Shown: positions 1-13,700 of the stretch, piece by piece
Numbering within the stretch: the first letter of the stretch is position 1
Layout of the letters: each line of letters starts with the position of its first letter
NCBI GenBank assembly: GCA_027627225.1
Contig: CM051029.1
Coordinates: 23,517,851-23,581,850, forward strand
Source: Congeria kusceri
Taxonomy: Eukaryota > Mollusca > Bivalvia > Myida > Dreissenidae
Reading direction: 5' to 3'
Length of the DNA: 64,000 bases
The notes under the pieces: model-generated
What the model was told of the DNA's origin: nothing
The model's database searches: none
The model's input: only the letters and a program-made list of their open reading frames with translations
Translations under genes and position numbers: made by a program

Positions 1-894
1 CACTTTGTCATTTGTCAAATTAGCCAATGGCTACAAATTAATACATTTGACTATAATATAAACCTATAAATTACCCCAAAATGAGTAGGATTTTGACATA
101 GGATTTTTGAACTTTGGATAAATGAAATTTGTAGCCAGGAGAAGCTCTGTGCAAGCTCTATTACAGCCAACCAAACCAAAGTATGATAGAAATAACAGTT
201 ACATATGAAAGAAAACATATGAGTTTGCTTCGAGAACTATTGCCTGCATTCTGACAATACATTGTTACACAGGCCTGACAGTTTGACAGAAGACTAAGTG
301 ATGATTGAACATGTCACCGATGGAACTAATGAAGCAGGCAACACATAATGGAAGCAGCCATTGAAGCAGAAACTCACGTAAATAGATTACCAGGTTCAAT
401 AAAATTTAGTCCCACAGAAGCAATCTGGTTTAAGTTTGAGATAATGTTTTGACTAAAAAAAAAAGAAATCTGATCTTTTATATAAATTTACATTAAAAGG
501 CATTATATATATAAACTGATGTATATGCATAATAAGATATAACTGCTTCTCAACTGTGAATCCTGAAAGAAACATTTTATTTTTTCTATTTATTTAAGGT
601 ACAATATGCATAATTTTTTCAGCACTTTAAACTAGTGCTTGGACTGGTAGTGAAGTTACCACCTGAATATCTATAATCATTACTACCCTAGGACACTAAA
701 TCTAAACTAGTAACCATCCACTGCGCAAAAATTGACATTTTAAACATGTCTTCCGGTCAGCTGTCATCCAAAGGCCAAGTTAGGCAACCTTAAGTGTTCA
801 AGAAAATAACAGAAGACACAGAGTTATAATGAATATATTGTTCTATACATAGCAGTACATGATTATTTGAAAAGCAACAATTCTTTAGACATAA
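1..894. other. LAMP downstream flank, no gene seen
   Basis: AT-rich sequence with scattered poly-A/T runs. No open frame with coding character, no RNA gene and no clear repeat was recognised. Confidence 0.5.
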
Positions 895-1465
895 CATAGT
901 GCTTGTAGCATTCCAAATCATAACTATAGTGCTTGTAGCATTCCAACTCATTACTATAGTGCGTGAAGCATTTCAACTCATTACTATAGTGCTTGTAGCA
1001 TTCCAACTCATTACTATAGTGCTTGTAGCATTACAACTCATTACTATAGTGCTTGTAGCATTCCAACTCATTACTATAGTGCGTGTAGCATTCCAACTCA
1101 TTACTATAGTGCTTGTAGCATTCCAACTCATTAGTATAGTGCGTGTAGCATTCCAACTCATTACTATAGTACATGTAGCATTCCAACTCATTACTATAGT
1201 GCTTGTAGCATTCCAACTCATTACGATAGTGCTTGTAGCATTCCAACTCATTACTATAGTGCTTGTAGCATTCCAACTCATTACTATAGTGTGTGTAGCA
1301 TTCCAACTCCTTACTATAGTGCGTGTAGCATTCCAACTCATTACTATAGTGCATGTAGCATTCCAACTCATTCCTATAGTGCTTGTAGCATTCCAACTCC
1401 TTACTATAGTGCTTGTAGCATTCCAACTCCTTACTATAGTGCTTGTAGCATTCCAACTCCTTACT
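895..1465. repeat. 30-bp minisatellite, about 19 copies
   Basis: Consensus unit GCTTGTAGCATTCCAACTCA followed by TTACTATAGT, 30 bp, repeated about 19 times with single-base variants. Because 30 is a multiple of 3, long open frames exist on both strands (ten-residue periods). These are repeat artefacts, not genes. Confidence 0.97.
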
Positions 1466-1889
1466 AGAATATATATTCCCTAATAAACGTCCCCCACCCA
1501 TTTTTTTTAATACCCAAACCTCCCTGTGTAATTAATGCCTTCACTTTGCAATAAACACTTAATGCCACAGCACGTTCAACGCCTGTTTTTGTGAATCTTT
1601 GAATGAAATGTTTGCCGAGTGTGATGCATAGTTATTTTGTGTGTGTTTTCTATATACTGGAATACTGACAGAACAACAAGAGCTGGACACATATTGTATA
1701 CCCCCTTTTGGAAAAGGTAAAGGCCCTGGGGGCATTCAAAGGGAATATACGGTATTCCCACTTCGTCAAGTTAAGCAATTTGGTGCATGCGCATAACAGA
1801 CTCTTCATTCTTATCAAATTCACTCTTCAGCAAATACTCCCAGACACATTCTAATTGGACAAATTTATATATTTTTTTATTTATATGTT

Positions 1890-2143
1890 TCCAAGTGTTT
1901 TTATAAACAAGATTAATTCTTTCTTAAATGCTGCAATATTTTGTTATAGCAAATTTTATCAAACTACTGTCATTATGCTCTTACAAAATAACATATGGTT
2001 TACACAGTTCTTTTCAAGTGCTTTTTATAAACAAGAGTATTACTTCCATACAATGCTGTAATATTTTGTTATAGCAAATTTTATCAAACTACTGTCATTA
2101 TGCTCTTACAAAATAACATATTGTTTACACAGTTCTTTTCAAG
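1890..2143. repeat. Tandem duplication, about 122 bp, two copies
   Basis: The segment with ttataaacaaga, then aatattttgttatagcaaat and cagttcttttcaag occurs at about 1895-2022 and 2017-2143, with a few substitutions. Confidence 0.85.
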
Positions 2144-4589
2144 CAGACTTTATTTTCTACAAAATTCTGCTTAAAAACAATTTGCGAGGCTAAGCAGCTT
2201 TAAGCCGACCCATGTGATGAGGTTTCAAATACCAGTCTCATGACTCATATTCATGCGTGTTCTATCTATGTACTATCAGCAATTTTAACGTGATATCATA
2301 TCACCTACAGTGTTATGTAAACGGGACTGTTAAAATATGACTATCTATATATGCTACCATTAAACATGGAGTGTATCAAAATGTAGAACAAACTCATGAT
2401 AACAACTGAAATACGAGCCGAATGTAGGATTTAACTGCCTGGTTTGGGTCTCATAGTTTATTTGTGTTTAAACTCCTGCTACATTAAAATACAAGTTTGA
2501 AGTCAATTTGATGGGCTAAAACCTGCAAGTCCCTGTTAACACGAGACTCCTATCTGGCTACACCTCAGAGAAATCAACAAATGCAAGTTTGTTCCCCTAA
2601 CATACTAGAAATACAGATGGGAAAACACCAGGCAATAGTTCTGTAGAAATGGTTGAGTAGAACCGGTAAATAAATGTATGTTTGGTATCTCCAACAGGGT
2701 TGTATGATAGTAACCAAAGAAGTGTCACCACAACTTATACAGTCTTTACAAATAAATTTTAAAATCAGTGGACTCTTGGTCCATCAAGACAGCTAAATAG
2801 ACTGGATCAGACTTTTTAGATTTTCTTTCACTCTCATGTATATTCAATCTGAAACAATTTAAAAGAATCACGGTTTTCACTCTTTTATTAATTGGGAAAC
2901 TACTTGTTCTTTAGATACAAAGCCAATACCAATGGTGTATCAATAGCTGAAAAATACTTAATTTTAAGGGAATACTGTTTTCATAATGACTGTGGGACCT
3001 AAAATTGATGGACAACCGGTCCAGTTTACATACAAATTTTGCTGGACCTAGGAATAATTTGGTGGACTATGTCCATGGTCCACTGGTTAATCGTGAAGAT
3101 TGCTTATACTGTTGTATCTAAAACACCATCATCTTATTTGTACTGGGAGAAAAAGCAACACAGCTACGCCACAAGTTGGATTTTATTAATATGTGTTATG
3201 TTATCATAAAATAAATGGCATCATACATGTTACAAAATCAACACAAATATAATTACTTAAATATTCTTGAACCCAAAAATCAAATCTAACAGTAAATTGA
3301 GTAATGACTATCTTTTTAATTAAACAAAATTTATTACATTCTAAACATTTCCCCTGAAGCAAAAGAAAACAAGAAAGTCTTTAAAGACTCGTTTATACTT
3401 ATATATATTGGCTATATCAAAATAACAATAGTCTATCCCAAAGACAACTCTGAAGAACGATAGATGAGCAACGCATTTGTGAATAGAATATTATCACATT
3501 TCTGTAATTCGTTAACATATTGATTAATTCACAGATCATTTACCTGCAATTACAAAAACAAGGATGGTATTCTTACTAAAATGATAAAATAATAGTCAAG
3601 TGATCTACATAAAAGTGATAAACTTTTGACATTATAGTTCTTTCCTGTATGTATAGCAATTTTGTTGATTTTCTACAACTATGGTTTATTACCGGTCATA
3701 ATCATGACAATCATGAATCAGATAAAGCATGCAACTCCACATACATATAGTGTTTACAAAGGGCTGCCTTACTTAAAAACGCAAAGACTTTATTACACTT
3801 TTTATTCAGGATTTGAAACCGGAAAGACTACCAGCCGTACAATGTGCAAGACAACCTTAAATACTTAAAGAACAGAAATATTTTCATTTACTACTGCCAA
3901 AATTAAGACTCAAATGGTTTACAATAGATGGTAAATATAAACCAATCACAAAATTAGGAACTAAATGAAGTCTGTACACATCATGCATTGATACACTGAC
4001 TTATAAATTATGGAATTCTTTTCTGACCGTACACATACTATCTACAGCTGAATGCTTAATGAAAACAATGTGTTAAGTAGCAAATGTGAAAGAAACAAAT
4101 TAAAAATGACAAACAAATATACATGTCTAAAATTTGAACTGCATAAAAAACAAATGATCACTTCAACAAGCATACTCCATATATGCTTCTATAAGCAATC
4201 TATGAGTTCCACCAACACCATTCTTCCACGTTCACACCTCTTCCAATCAGACTACTGCTCTTAATGCAAATTGTCAATTTGATGGGCCACATAGACTAAA
4301 AAAAAATGTTTTCATTTCAAAATCGTTTTAAAAAACATCCAAACAATTGTCACATTTGAAAGATTTCTAATAATAATAATAACTATGTTGTTCACAAAAC
4401 ATTCATGATCATCTTTGAAGAACAGAATTATTTTTGAACAAAAATTTATTAAACAAGGTTTTTCACAAATGAACATCATATCAGAATGCTCAATATTAGT
4501 CATAAAGTAACAGTATTCTGCCCTGACCACAGACACTGCTTATAATATTTATTCCATCATTACATCGCCTCATAACACGGTTCTTCAAT
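2144..4589. other. LAMP 3' flank or 3' UTR, no other gene seen
   Basis: AT-rich sequence directly downstream of the LAMP stop codon. Some of it is probably 3' UTR, but the limit cannot be set from sequence. No coding-like ORF, RNA gene or mobile element was recognised. Confidence 0.45.
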
Positions 4590-4735
4590 CTACAGATCGT
4601 CATATCCCTTGCGGTTTCTACGGCGCCCGACCAGGTAGGCAATCAGGACTATGACGACCAGCCCGGCCAGCGCGGCACCAACTGCGATAGGGACGATACT
4701 GCTGGTCTTGGAGTCAGCAGAGCATTCCGACACAT
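4590..4735 (-). CDS. LAMP1: LAMP coding exon 8 (membrane segment and sorting tail)
   Basis: It reads DVSECSADSKTSS, then the helix IVPIAVGAALAGLVVIVLIA and YLVG, then RRRNRKGYDDL and the stop TAG at 4592-4590. The helix and tail length closely match the conserved LAMP C-terminus. Minus-strand AATAAA-like signals occur just below the stop, but the polyadenylation site is not fixed. Confidence 0.95.
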
Positions 4736-7700
4736 CTGAAAATAATTAGAAAACAAAATCACTTTATTTATTTGCAATCATTCATGTGTGCAACACGTGT
4801 GTTGTTGCCAAGCATTGATATGTGCAAGCAAATGTTTCTTGTTGTTGATCATTCATGTGTGAAAGCACACTTTTCTTTTGTCTGATATGCATGAGAAACA
4901 CACTGACTTGTTGTGGCCAATAATAATGTGCAGCAGCGTGCTATTTTGTTGTCATCATTTGAGTGAAAATGTTGTTGAAGTCAACAATTCATGTGACAGT
5001 ACACTGTATAGTCATTTGTTGGGGTCAATCATTTATGTTTAATACAACACACTTATTTATGTCCATCATTTGTGTAAAACATGCGTGACAGTGTAGCGAT
5101 TTGGTGGGTTCAATTATTCAGCAAACTTATTTCCTATTGTCAATCATTTATGTAAAACATTTATTTGCGACAGTATATTGATTTGGCGCTGTCAAACATT
5201 TATCCAGTCTTCTAAATTAGCAGTTTGGCCAAAATAGTCTGAATTATTAAATTACTTAAAAGCAGGAAAATGAATTAAGTCTACATGTATATTACAAACT
5301 GAGAAACCAAGCACATTTGTTTGTAATATTTGCCAGTGCAGGGCTTATGGGCTTGTACTTATTTTGGTCTCTGACAGTCTGTCATCCCATCCCTCTCCCC
5401 ATGAGCAGCACCCTTTGCATTTTTTAATCGAAGATCTTTCCCTATATTGCATGTACAAGACATTTTGGACCTGTCCACTACGTACCGTCATCACTGAACT
5501 TGGTGGCGTCCTGCTGGTATGCGGTGTACTGCATGTTCCATGTCTCCAGCTTTACACTGTCCCCCACTGCGCTGGTGGTTTCAGCGTTACACACATACGA
5601 GCCATCGTTCTTGGCCTTGAACTTGTCACTCAGGGGACCAGTGGTGGAGCTGAATGTCTTATCTAAAAGGATTATAGCAGTTTGTTGCATTTATGTAAAA
5701 ATATTTACTGCATACAAAAGTAGCAATATACAATTGTGAGTGTTGAGGTTTACAATAAAGTTATCAAATGATTGGGATGATTTAATAAGATTAAGTGTGA
5801 TTTATTGTTTCTCACAGGATGTGACTGCAGTCCCCTACTGGTGGCTTGTTACAGCCGGAAAGTTATGACGGACAGACAGAAAACTAAGTTATTAAAAATA
5901 CACCCATAGTTATCGTCTCATGATGGTGAACATTTCCACCAAGTAATTTTAACATCCATCCAGAAATGACAGAGTAGTTGACTGGACACGAAAAACAGAC
6001 CCCTTTTTTTGACCTTTTTCCTCTAAATGTGACCTTGAAATTCGAGGTAAGGACTTGGGTCTTGCACACAACACATCATCTCATGATGGTGAACATGTCT
6101 GCAAAGTATTTTCACAATCCATCCAGAAATGACAGAGTTAGAGAGTGGAAATTAAAAACAGTCCCCACTTTTTACCTTTGACCTCTAAGTGTGACCTTGA
6201 CCTTGGAGGAACAGACCTGGTTCTTGCGTGGAAATATTCCAAAAAGAGGCATATTTTCAAATTTTCAGTGAAAATACTTTTAAATGACATAATAATTATT
6301 TTCTCAATAAGAAAATTTGGCCTGGACACAAATATTGAGGTAAAAATGTTACATTAGTTTACTGGTGAGCGAGTATTTGTCGGACAGTAGTATTATCCGG
6401 ACGTTTTTAAATATTCGCGTTTCATAACCGCTTTTCGTATTTTATCATCATAATACAAATAAACGCTTACATTTTCAAGTACGTTTCGTTTTTCTTCGAA
6501 AATAGTGAGTTTATTTTTTGGTGAAACCCGAAATGTTTATGTTGATAGTCTGAAACGCATGCAACTGTCGTCTGGGGAAGTAAAATGACGTGCGCATGCG
6601 CGATAAAATCCCAATTTGGGACCAGACAGGGTTCGTGATAGTTTTGGCTGTCTGCTCATTATAGCAGACGAACTCTGGCAGAACGTTATTTAACCCGCTA
6701 CGACGTTAAAGACGTGCGTAGTAGCAACATAGATACGTATCGTCGAGTAAACTCTTTAAAACGTCATGCTTCCGTATTTGTTTCAACGCCTTACTTATGT
6801 TCTCTAGTAATTACTAAATCATATGATAAAGTGGTATTTTTTTTATATAAATTATGCATTTGATTATTTATTTGTTGTCAAATATAGATTAAATAAAATT
6901 ATAAAGCATTTCTCCATATATTTCACTGTTACACAAAACGTCCGGAAAATACTACTGTCAACGTGAAAAAGACCGTGTTTAATGTACCCCTTTCAGGGCC
7001 TCAATAGTTGCGCATGCGCACAAGTGAAACTTATTTTGTTTACATACGCAAACGGGTGATCAACCCAGGATGTTAGAAGCAAATTTTCATCGTTGAGTTT
7101 GTTCATGAATTAAAACTGTCCCAAAATAAATGCATATTTCGTCCGACAAATACTCGCTCACCAGTATAGGAAAGCACAACTTACTCATATCTTGGGCATC
7201 AGGAAAGAGTTCTGCAGCGTAAACTCCTGTCACATTGACTGTCTCCCAGTAGATATTCTTGCTGTCGTCCTCGCCAAACAAGATCAAAATAGAAAAGTCC
7301 TTCATAAATTCTAGACGGATCCACTGCCCCATGGTCACATTACAGCTTCCAGTGACTGTTGGGCTTTGAACTCCAATGTCAACTGTGACATTAGTCTAAA
7401 ATTAAAAGCAGGTCATATGGTTTAATTGTAAAATTACCCGTATGAGAATTTCTGTTGAAATTCCTCTTAAGATGTTGACAACAATTTTTACTACTGATAA
7501 AGGATTTATATACAAAAATACTCATCAAAGAAGAGTTCTGAGAATGAACTTCATTTCCATTCAATGCTCTCTATCATGTTCATTTGATATCACAACTGAT
7601 TTTTAGTGCAATACTCTTACATCAATTTAACATGATTTTAGAATGGAAACTAACATATTCATAACATTTTCATCATGGATTTCAATACATATAATACAAT

Positions 7701-10700
7701 GTCAGGTAAACACTTCTCTGATTTATAAATAAAAAACCTCTATTACCTTATCTGTTTTTGTATAATCCACTTTCAGCAGCATTTCTGCCTTCAGATGAAT
7801 ACAAGATGAGTTGTCATCATTAGTAACCATCAAATCGAAGCTGGGGTGACTGTTTGGTGCTGAGGTGGTGCCGCCAGGTGTGGTTGTCATGGTCGTCTCA
7901 GGGGTCGTCAGTGGTTCTGTTGTCACTGGGGTTGTTTCCGTATTCATTGTTGTTGTTTCTGTAGGAATTGTTGTTGTTTCCGTAGGCACTGTTGTTGTTT
8001 CTGTAGACATTGGTGTTGTTTGCTCATCATTAGCACAATGTTCCGCTGAATAAATAGACCAAGCCTGTTATAATTTGCATAATGTTTTCTCATGAACTTA
8101 TTGAAATTATCCAAATGCATTTCCATGTGACGTTGATGCTTAAAACTCATGAATAATGATTATGAATAAATCCCTTACTATTTGTAACTGCATTAGCATG
8201 AAGAAATGAGATCTTGATTTCTCGACTATTAGAGGTATTTCAGTTGGCACATATTTTGGAAAGTGGAAGGGGCATACATTTGTTGAAATACAAAACCGAG
8301 CTATGGCAATTATTTCTCAAATTATTCCAAGTTTCAACCTTATGTAGTAAATAACTTGTGTAGTTTTGAAGTTGATGACAAAGGTATGTTCCCATTTTAA
8401 AGTGAATAACTCATGTAGTTCTGAAATTACAAAAGTTTTGAATATAAACTTTAACCAGAAAATCTATGTGAAAAAGGGGCATAACTCCGACAAAATACAA
8501 AACAGAGTTATAGTGCATGTTGCCCCTGACAATGGAGTTGACGACAATGGTATATTCCAAGTTTCAAGTGAATAACTTATGTAGTTCTGCAGTTGCTAAA
8601 CTTTTGAATATAAACTTTAACTAGATAATCCATGTGAAAAGGGGGCATAACTCTGTCAAAATACAAAACAGAGTTATAGGGAATGTTGCCCCTGACACTG
8701 GAGTTGATGACAAAGGTATATTCCAAGTTTCAAGTGAATAACTTATGTAGTTGTGAAGTTACAAAACTATTGAATTTAAACTTTAAAAAGACAATCTATG
8801 TGAAAACGGGGCATAACGCTGTCACAATACAAAAAAGAGTTATGGGGAATGTTGCCCCTGATACCAAAATTGATAACAAAGATATATTCCAAGTTTCAAA
8901 TGAATAACTTGTGAAGTTTTAAAGTAACAAGACTTTGGAATAAAAACTTTAACTTGGATTGTCACATGAGCGGCAGATATACCTTCACAGTATGGCCTTG
9001 TCAACAAACTATGGCATCAATTGGCAAGATATGGACACAATGAGAATGCTTAAATTTGTGAATGTTTAACAGTGTATTTGGAAAAATTTAATTTCAACAG
9101 GAGCCATACCATTTAGCAATTTGTAACCAAATTCGAACCGGACCTGTATTTTATGGTGTTACACATATGTACCAAAAATAATTTAAATATGTGGAGCCTT
9201 TTATGAGTTACTGTCCTGAAAATGTGTTTTTGGGGAATTTAAGTCAAACAGGTGCCATAACTCTGTCAAAATTTAGTGGTTTATAATCAAAGTTGAACTT
9301 GAACTGTATTTTATGATGCTACACAGGTGTACCAAAAATTATTTGAATATGTCCAACTATAGTAGAGTTATTGTCCGGAAACCATGTTTTTATGGAATTT
9401 CAATTCGAATGGGCCATAACTCTGTCAAAATTTAGTGGTTTGTAACCAAAGTCGAACATGATGTGTATTGTATGATGCTACACACGTGTAACAAGAATTA
9501 TTTGAATATGTTAAGCCATTCTTGAGTTATCATGCGGAAACCATGTTTTTAGGGAATTTAAATCGAAAAGGGGCCAAAACTGTCAAAATTTAGTGGTTTG
9601 TAACCAAAGTCAAAATTTACCTGTGTTCTATGATGTTACACATGTCAATCTCATAAAAATCAAATCCTAACGTTGTTAGGATCTGAAAACATCGTATAAC
9701 AGGTCACGTTCAAATAACCTTCCGAACAATAAAATATCAGCCTTGCTGCGCCCAATGAAATTGCTCTTTACACAGCAAAGTTTGGCCACGGTTCACGTGG
9801 ATAACAATGGATATGGTGGTACCATAGGCGAGTAAACATCCAAAGTTCTTATTAATTTCGTGCATAGTTGTTGTGGTTTATATATAAAGTTATACCGCAA
9901 TATTTTGAAGGCAACAATTTGATTGGCTAATAAAAAGGTCATCTAAACGTGACCCCTAATGCGAAGTCATCTGATCCAGTCAGCTGATAGTATAGAAGCG
10001 TCAGACTGGAGATGGTTTTAATGAGATTGTTACACGTGTACCAAAAATTATTTGAATATGTCAAGCCTTTCTTGAGTTATTATCCGGAAACCATGAAAAC
10101 CAACAGACCGATGGACTGACCAGCTCACTCCTATAACCCCCCCCCCAAACTTCGTTTGTGGCGGTATAACCAAATTCAGACATGGACCTCGACGGCGGGG
10201 GTAGTAGGAAAGCTCACCTATTCTTTGAACAGTTGAGCTAAAAATGGACTGTCTTAAAGATATCTTCACGGCACTACCGAGTGCTTACCTTCAGAAAACT
10301 GGTCTTTGTCCAAGTGAAATTCTTGCATTTGTACATTCATAAATCTCATGGCACTACAGAGTGCTTACCTTCAGAAAACTGGTCATTGTCCAAGTGAAAT
10401 GCTTGCATCTGTGCATCCATGAATCTCATGGTCAACTACACTACAGAGTGCTTACCTTCAGAAAACTGGTCATTGTCCAAGTGAAATGCTTGCATCTGTA
10501 CATCCATGAATCTCATGGTCAACTACACCACAGAGTGCTTACCTTCAGAAAACTGGTCATTGTCCAAGTGAAATGCTTGCATCTGTACATCCATGAATCT
10601 CATGGTCACCTACACTACAGAGTGCTTACCTTCGGAAAACTGGTCATTGTCCAAGTGAAATGCTTGCATCTGTACATCCATGAATCTCATGGTCAACTTG

Positions 10701-13700
10701 TATGTGTCCTGGTCTACCTTTTTTTCCTTCATATATTTTATCTCACTGTTACATGCGTAAGACATGTTTTCTTTAAAAGTACCGCTGATGGATGTCTGTA
10801 TTAGAACAGGATCTGCAAAACAGGAAACATCAGAATTATACAGCAGCTATCCATAGACAACAAACTATTACATAGGACACGGTTACCAAACTGTCTTCAG
10901 ATCTAATCCATTCAAAGAACATAATGTTTTGCAACACATATGGGAAAGCATCTGGCAAAATTTGAACTCCCTTTTGAATATCTATAGTGGCAAATGTAAT
11001 GACATTTGACCGTTAGAGTCAGAATGTTTCTCCATTACATATCCAACCCATAAATACACCTATGACTCACAGACAGATCAGCAAAATAACAGCAAGCATT
11101 AGCACTTATCAAACAAATGCAAACAAAAATGACACTAATGTTTATACCCATCAACTCTCATTTCTATTTGGATAGCAGAAATGAAAATACTTAATCAATC
11201 AGAGATTTTTTTCAATGTTTTAATAATGGATCCAGTACCTATCAAATTGGGAATTTCGTGTCGCGAAATCGTGTAATCTTGAAAGTTGGGAAACATTTAA
11301 GAAATACAAATGAGTTACTTTAACTAGTGTTATTTGTTTATCAATAACTACTCAAGTATTTGCACATTATTTACAATTTAAGATTCACATTTCGTTTGTA
11401 TTTAGGGTTTTGTCACTTCACATTTGGGAAATGTTTCATTCCAACTGAAAAAAATCAGCCATATTTGGCATTGGGAATGGGTCCTTTGACCTGTTAAATA
11501 ACGAATAAAAAACTGCTGTAAATAACTAGTTACATCATTCTCCACTAAATTGTGTAAAAGAAGCTTTAATTGGACAGTCCAAAAAGATAAGCCTAGCAAA
11601 TTATAAACTTAAACTTATTTAACTCACCCACAGTTCGCTTAAACTGTCGAAAGTGATGGAAACATTCTGGTGCTTAAACACATAACATATCAAAACATAT
11701 GAGTTATACTGCTCATCCAGTCTTACCTGTGATTTTATTTTTAAAAACATTGTCAGGGATGAACTCCAGTTCCATGTCGATTTTGACTGACCCTTTGTTA
11801 TTCGTGAACGTGAAAGTGTACGTGGCATTGTCTGCATGAAACCTGATCTTCAGTTTAGCTTGATCTGTACCATTGGCGCACATAGATTCTTCATCTATGA
11901 TGCTTATCGTTGAAAAATCCCAATATGGTGTTTCCTACAAAAGTAGCAAATTGCATACAATGTCATGTATTTACAATTCATATTTACTTTCTTAAACCAA
12001 ATTACTTTCATTTTTTATAATTATACTACCAGTTTCAGGGTAACTGTATAGAAGTTACTGTATAGAAATAATTTAACTGTATATGTTTCTTATTTGCATG
12101 GTTCCATATAATAAACACGATTGGAAAAATGCTGAAACTGCCAGATAAGACCAACAAGAGGGCCAATATGGCCCTGGGTGGCTCACCTGAGTTTAATAAT
12201 CACAATGGCTTGTAAAAACAAATAACATGTTCAAAGATGTTAACATAAAAATAAAATGTTGCCAACAGACAACAACGATGAACCATTGACAGCAGTTAAC
12301 CAATCAAAGTAGAGGAATTAGGTGGAATCCCCCCAGGAACACTTCTTTTAAATTATTTTTAAATCTGACAAGAATAGCACCTCGAACACTTTGTGCTCAG
12401 GTGAGCTAACTAGAGCTGTCGGAGGACAGTGCGCTCGACTTTTCTTGTACTTGTCAGAGTTACTGGCATTTTTTCTAATAAAAAATGGTTGGATAGTAAA
12501 GGCCAATAGAACAGTTAATTTCATTCACGAGTTACATTTCGCTAATTTTCGAAACAGTGACTTTGACCCCACCCATCCCATATGCAATCTCATGCAATGT
12601 CTTGCTAATTGTATGTATAAATGATCTTTCGATAATACACAAACCGTGGAAGTTTGGTCAAGATTGGTAGAAAAATGAAGTCTCTATGAACGAAAAGGGC
12701 AATTTTTGATTTCGTCCCACAAACAAGGGGCCGTAACTCTAAGGTTTCTGGTCCAATTGGGCCCATTATCAATACCAACCGAGATTTTATGGTCATACAC
12801 AAACTGTGCAAGTTTGGTCAAGACTGAATAAACAACAGGGCCCTGAGGGCCCTAGGAAGCTCACCTGAGACCTTGTAACCCAATCGGAATTTGCATCCCT
12901 GAGGGGTGGCTTATTTTTATCCCAGGGGCATAAGTTGAACAACCTTGAACAAACCTCTGGGCCTTGCGGTTTCAGGTCAAGATTTTTTAGGTCATTTTGC
13001 TATTTAAGTCTATATAAACCATGTGACCCCTCGGGGGGTGGCCAGATTTGACCCCAGGGGCATAATTTGAACAATCTTTGGGGAGAGGACCACTATGCAA
13101 TATTATGTACCAAATATAGGAAAGCTGTGGGCCTTGCGGTTTCAGGTAAAGATTATTAAAGTCATTTTGCTATTTAAGTCTATATAAGCCACGTGACCCC
13201 TCGGGGGGTGGCCAGATTTGACCCCAGGGGCATAATTTGAACAATCTTTGGACAGGACCACTATGCAATGTTTCGTAACAAATATAGGAAAGCTGTGGGC
13301 CTTGCAGTTTCAGAGGAAAAGATTTTTAAAGTCATTTTGCTATTTAAGTCTAAATAAACCATTTGACCCCCCCCCCGGGCATGACCAGTTTTGACCCCAG
13401 GGGCATAATTTTAACATTCTTTGTAGAGGACCACTATACAATGTTACATTCCAAATATGAAACCTCTAGGCCTTGCGGTTTCAGAGGAGAAGAATTTTAA
13501 AGTCATTTTGCTATTTAAGTCTATATTAACCATGTGACCAATGGGGTGTGGTCCGTTTTGACCCATGGGGCATAATTTGAACAATCTTTGTTGAGTACCA
13601 CTATAGGATGTTAAGTACCAAATACAAAACCTCTGGGCCTTGCGGTTTCAGAGAAGAAGATTTTAAGACATTAGGCTATATAATTTATATAAATCATGTG

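Larger units (their letters stand above)
8221..10241. mobile_element. Hairpin-ended dispersed element, family B, interrupted by family A
   Basis: It begins CTCGACTATT and ends with the palindromic cap ctattctttgaacagttgagCTAA. The interior has ~165-bp monomers built on ggggcataactc..., aatgttgcccctgac and gaataacttatgtag. A second, uninterrupted copy at 41817-42866 shows that 8954-10167 is an insertion. It is non-coding. The hairpin followed by CTAA resembles Helitron-type 3' ends (inference). Confidence 0.75.

Noticed and set aside
895..1501. Three long overlapping open frames (194, 132 and 156 aa) on both strands
   Set aside because: They are translations of the 30-bp minisatellite in different frames; no domain, no start context.
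10361..10804. 147-aa plus-strand ORF over the LAMP exon 4 array
   Set aside because: It is antisense to verified LAMP exon 4 and its tandem copies.
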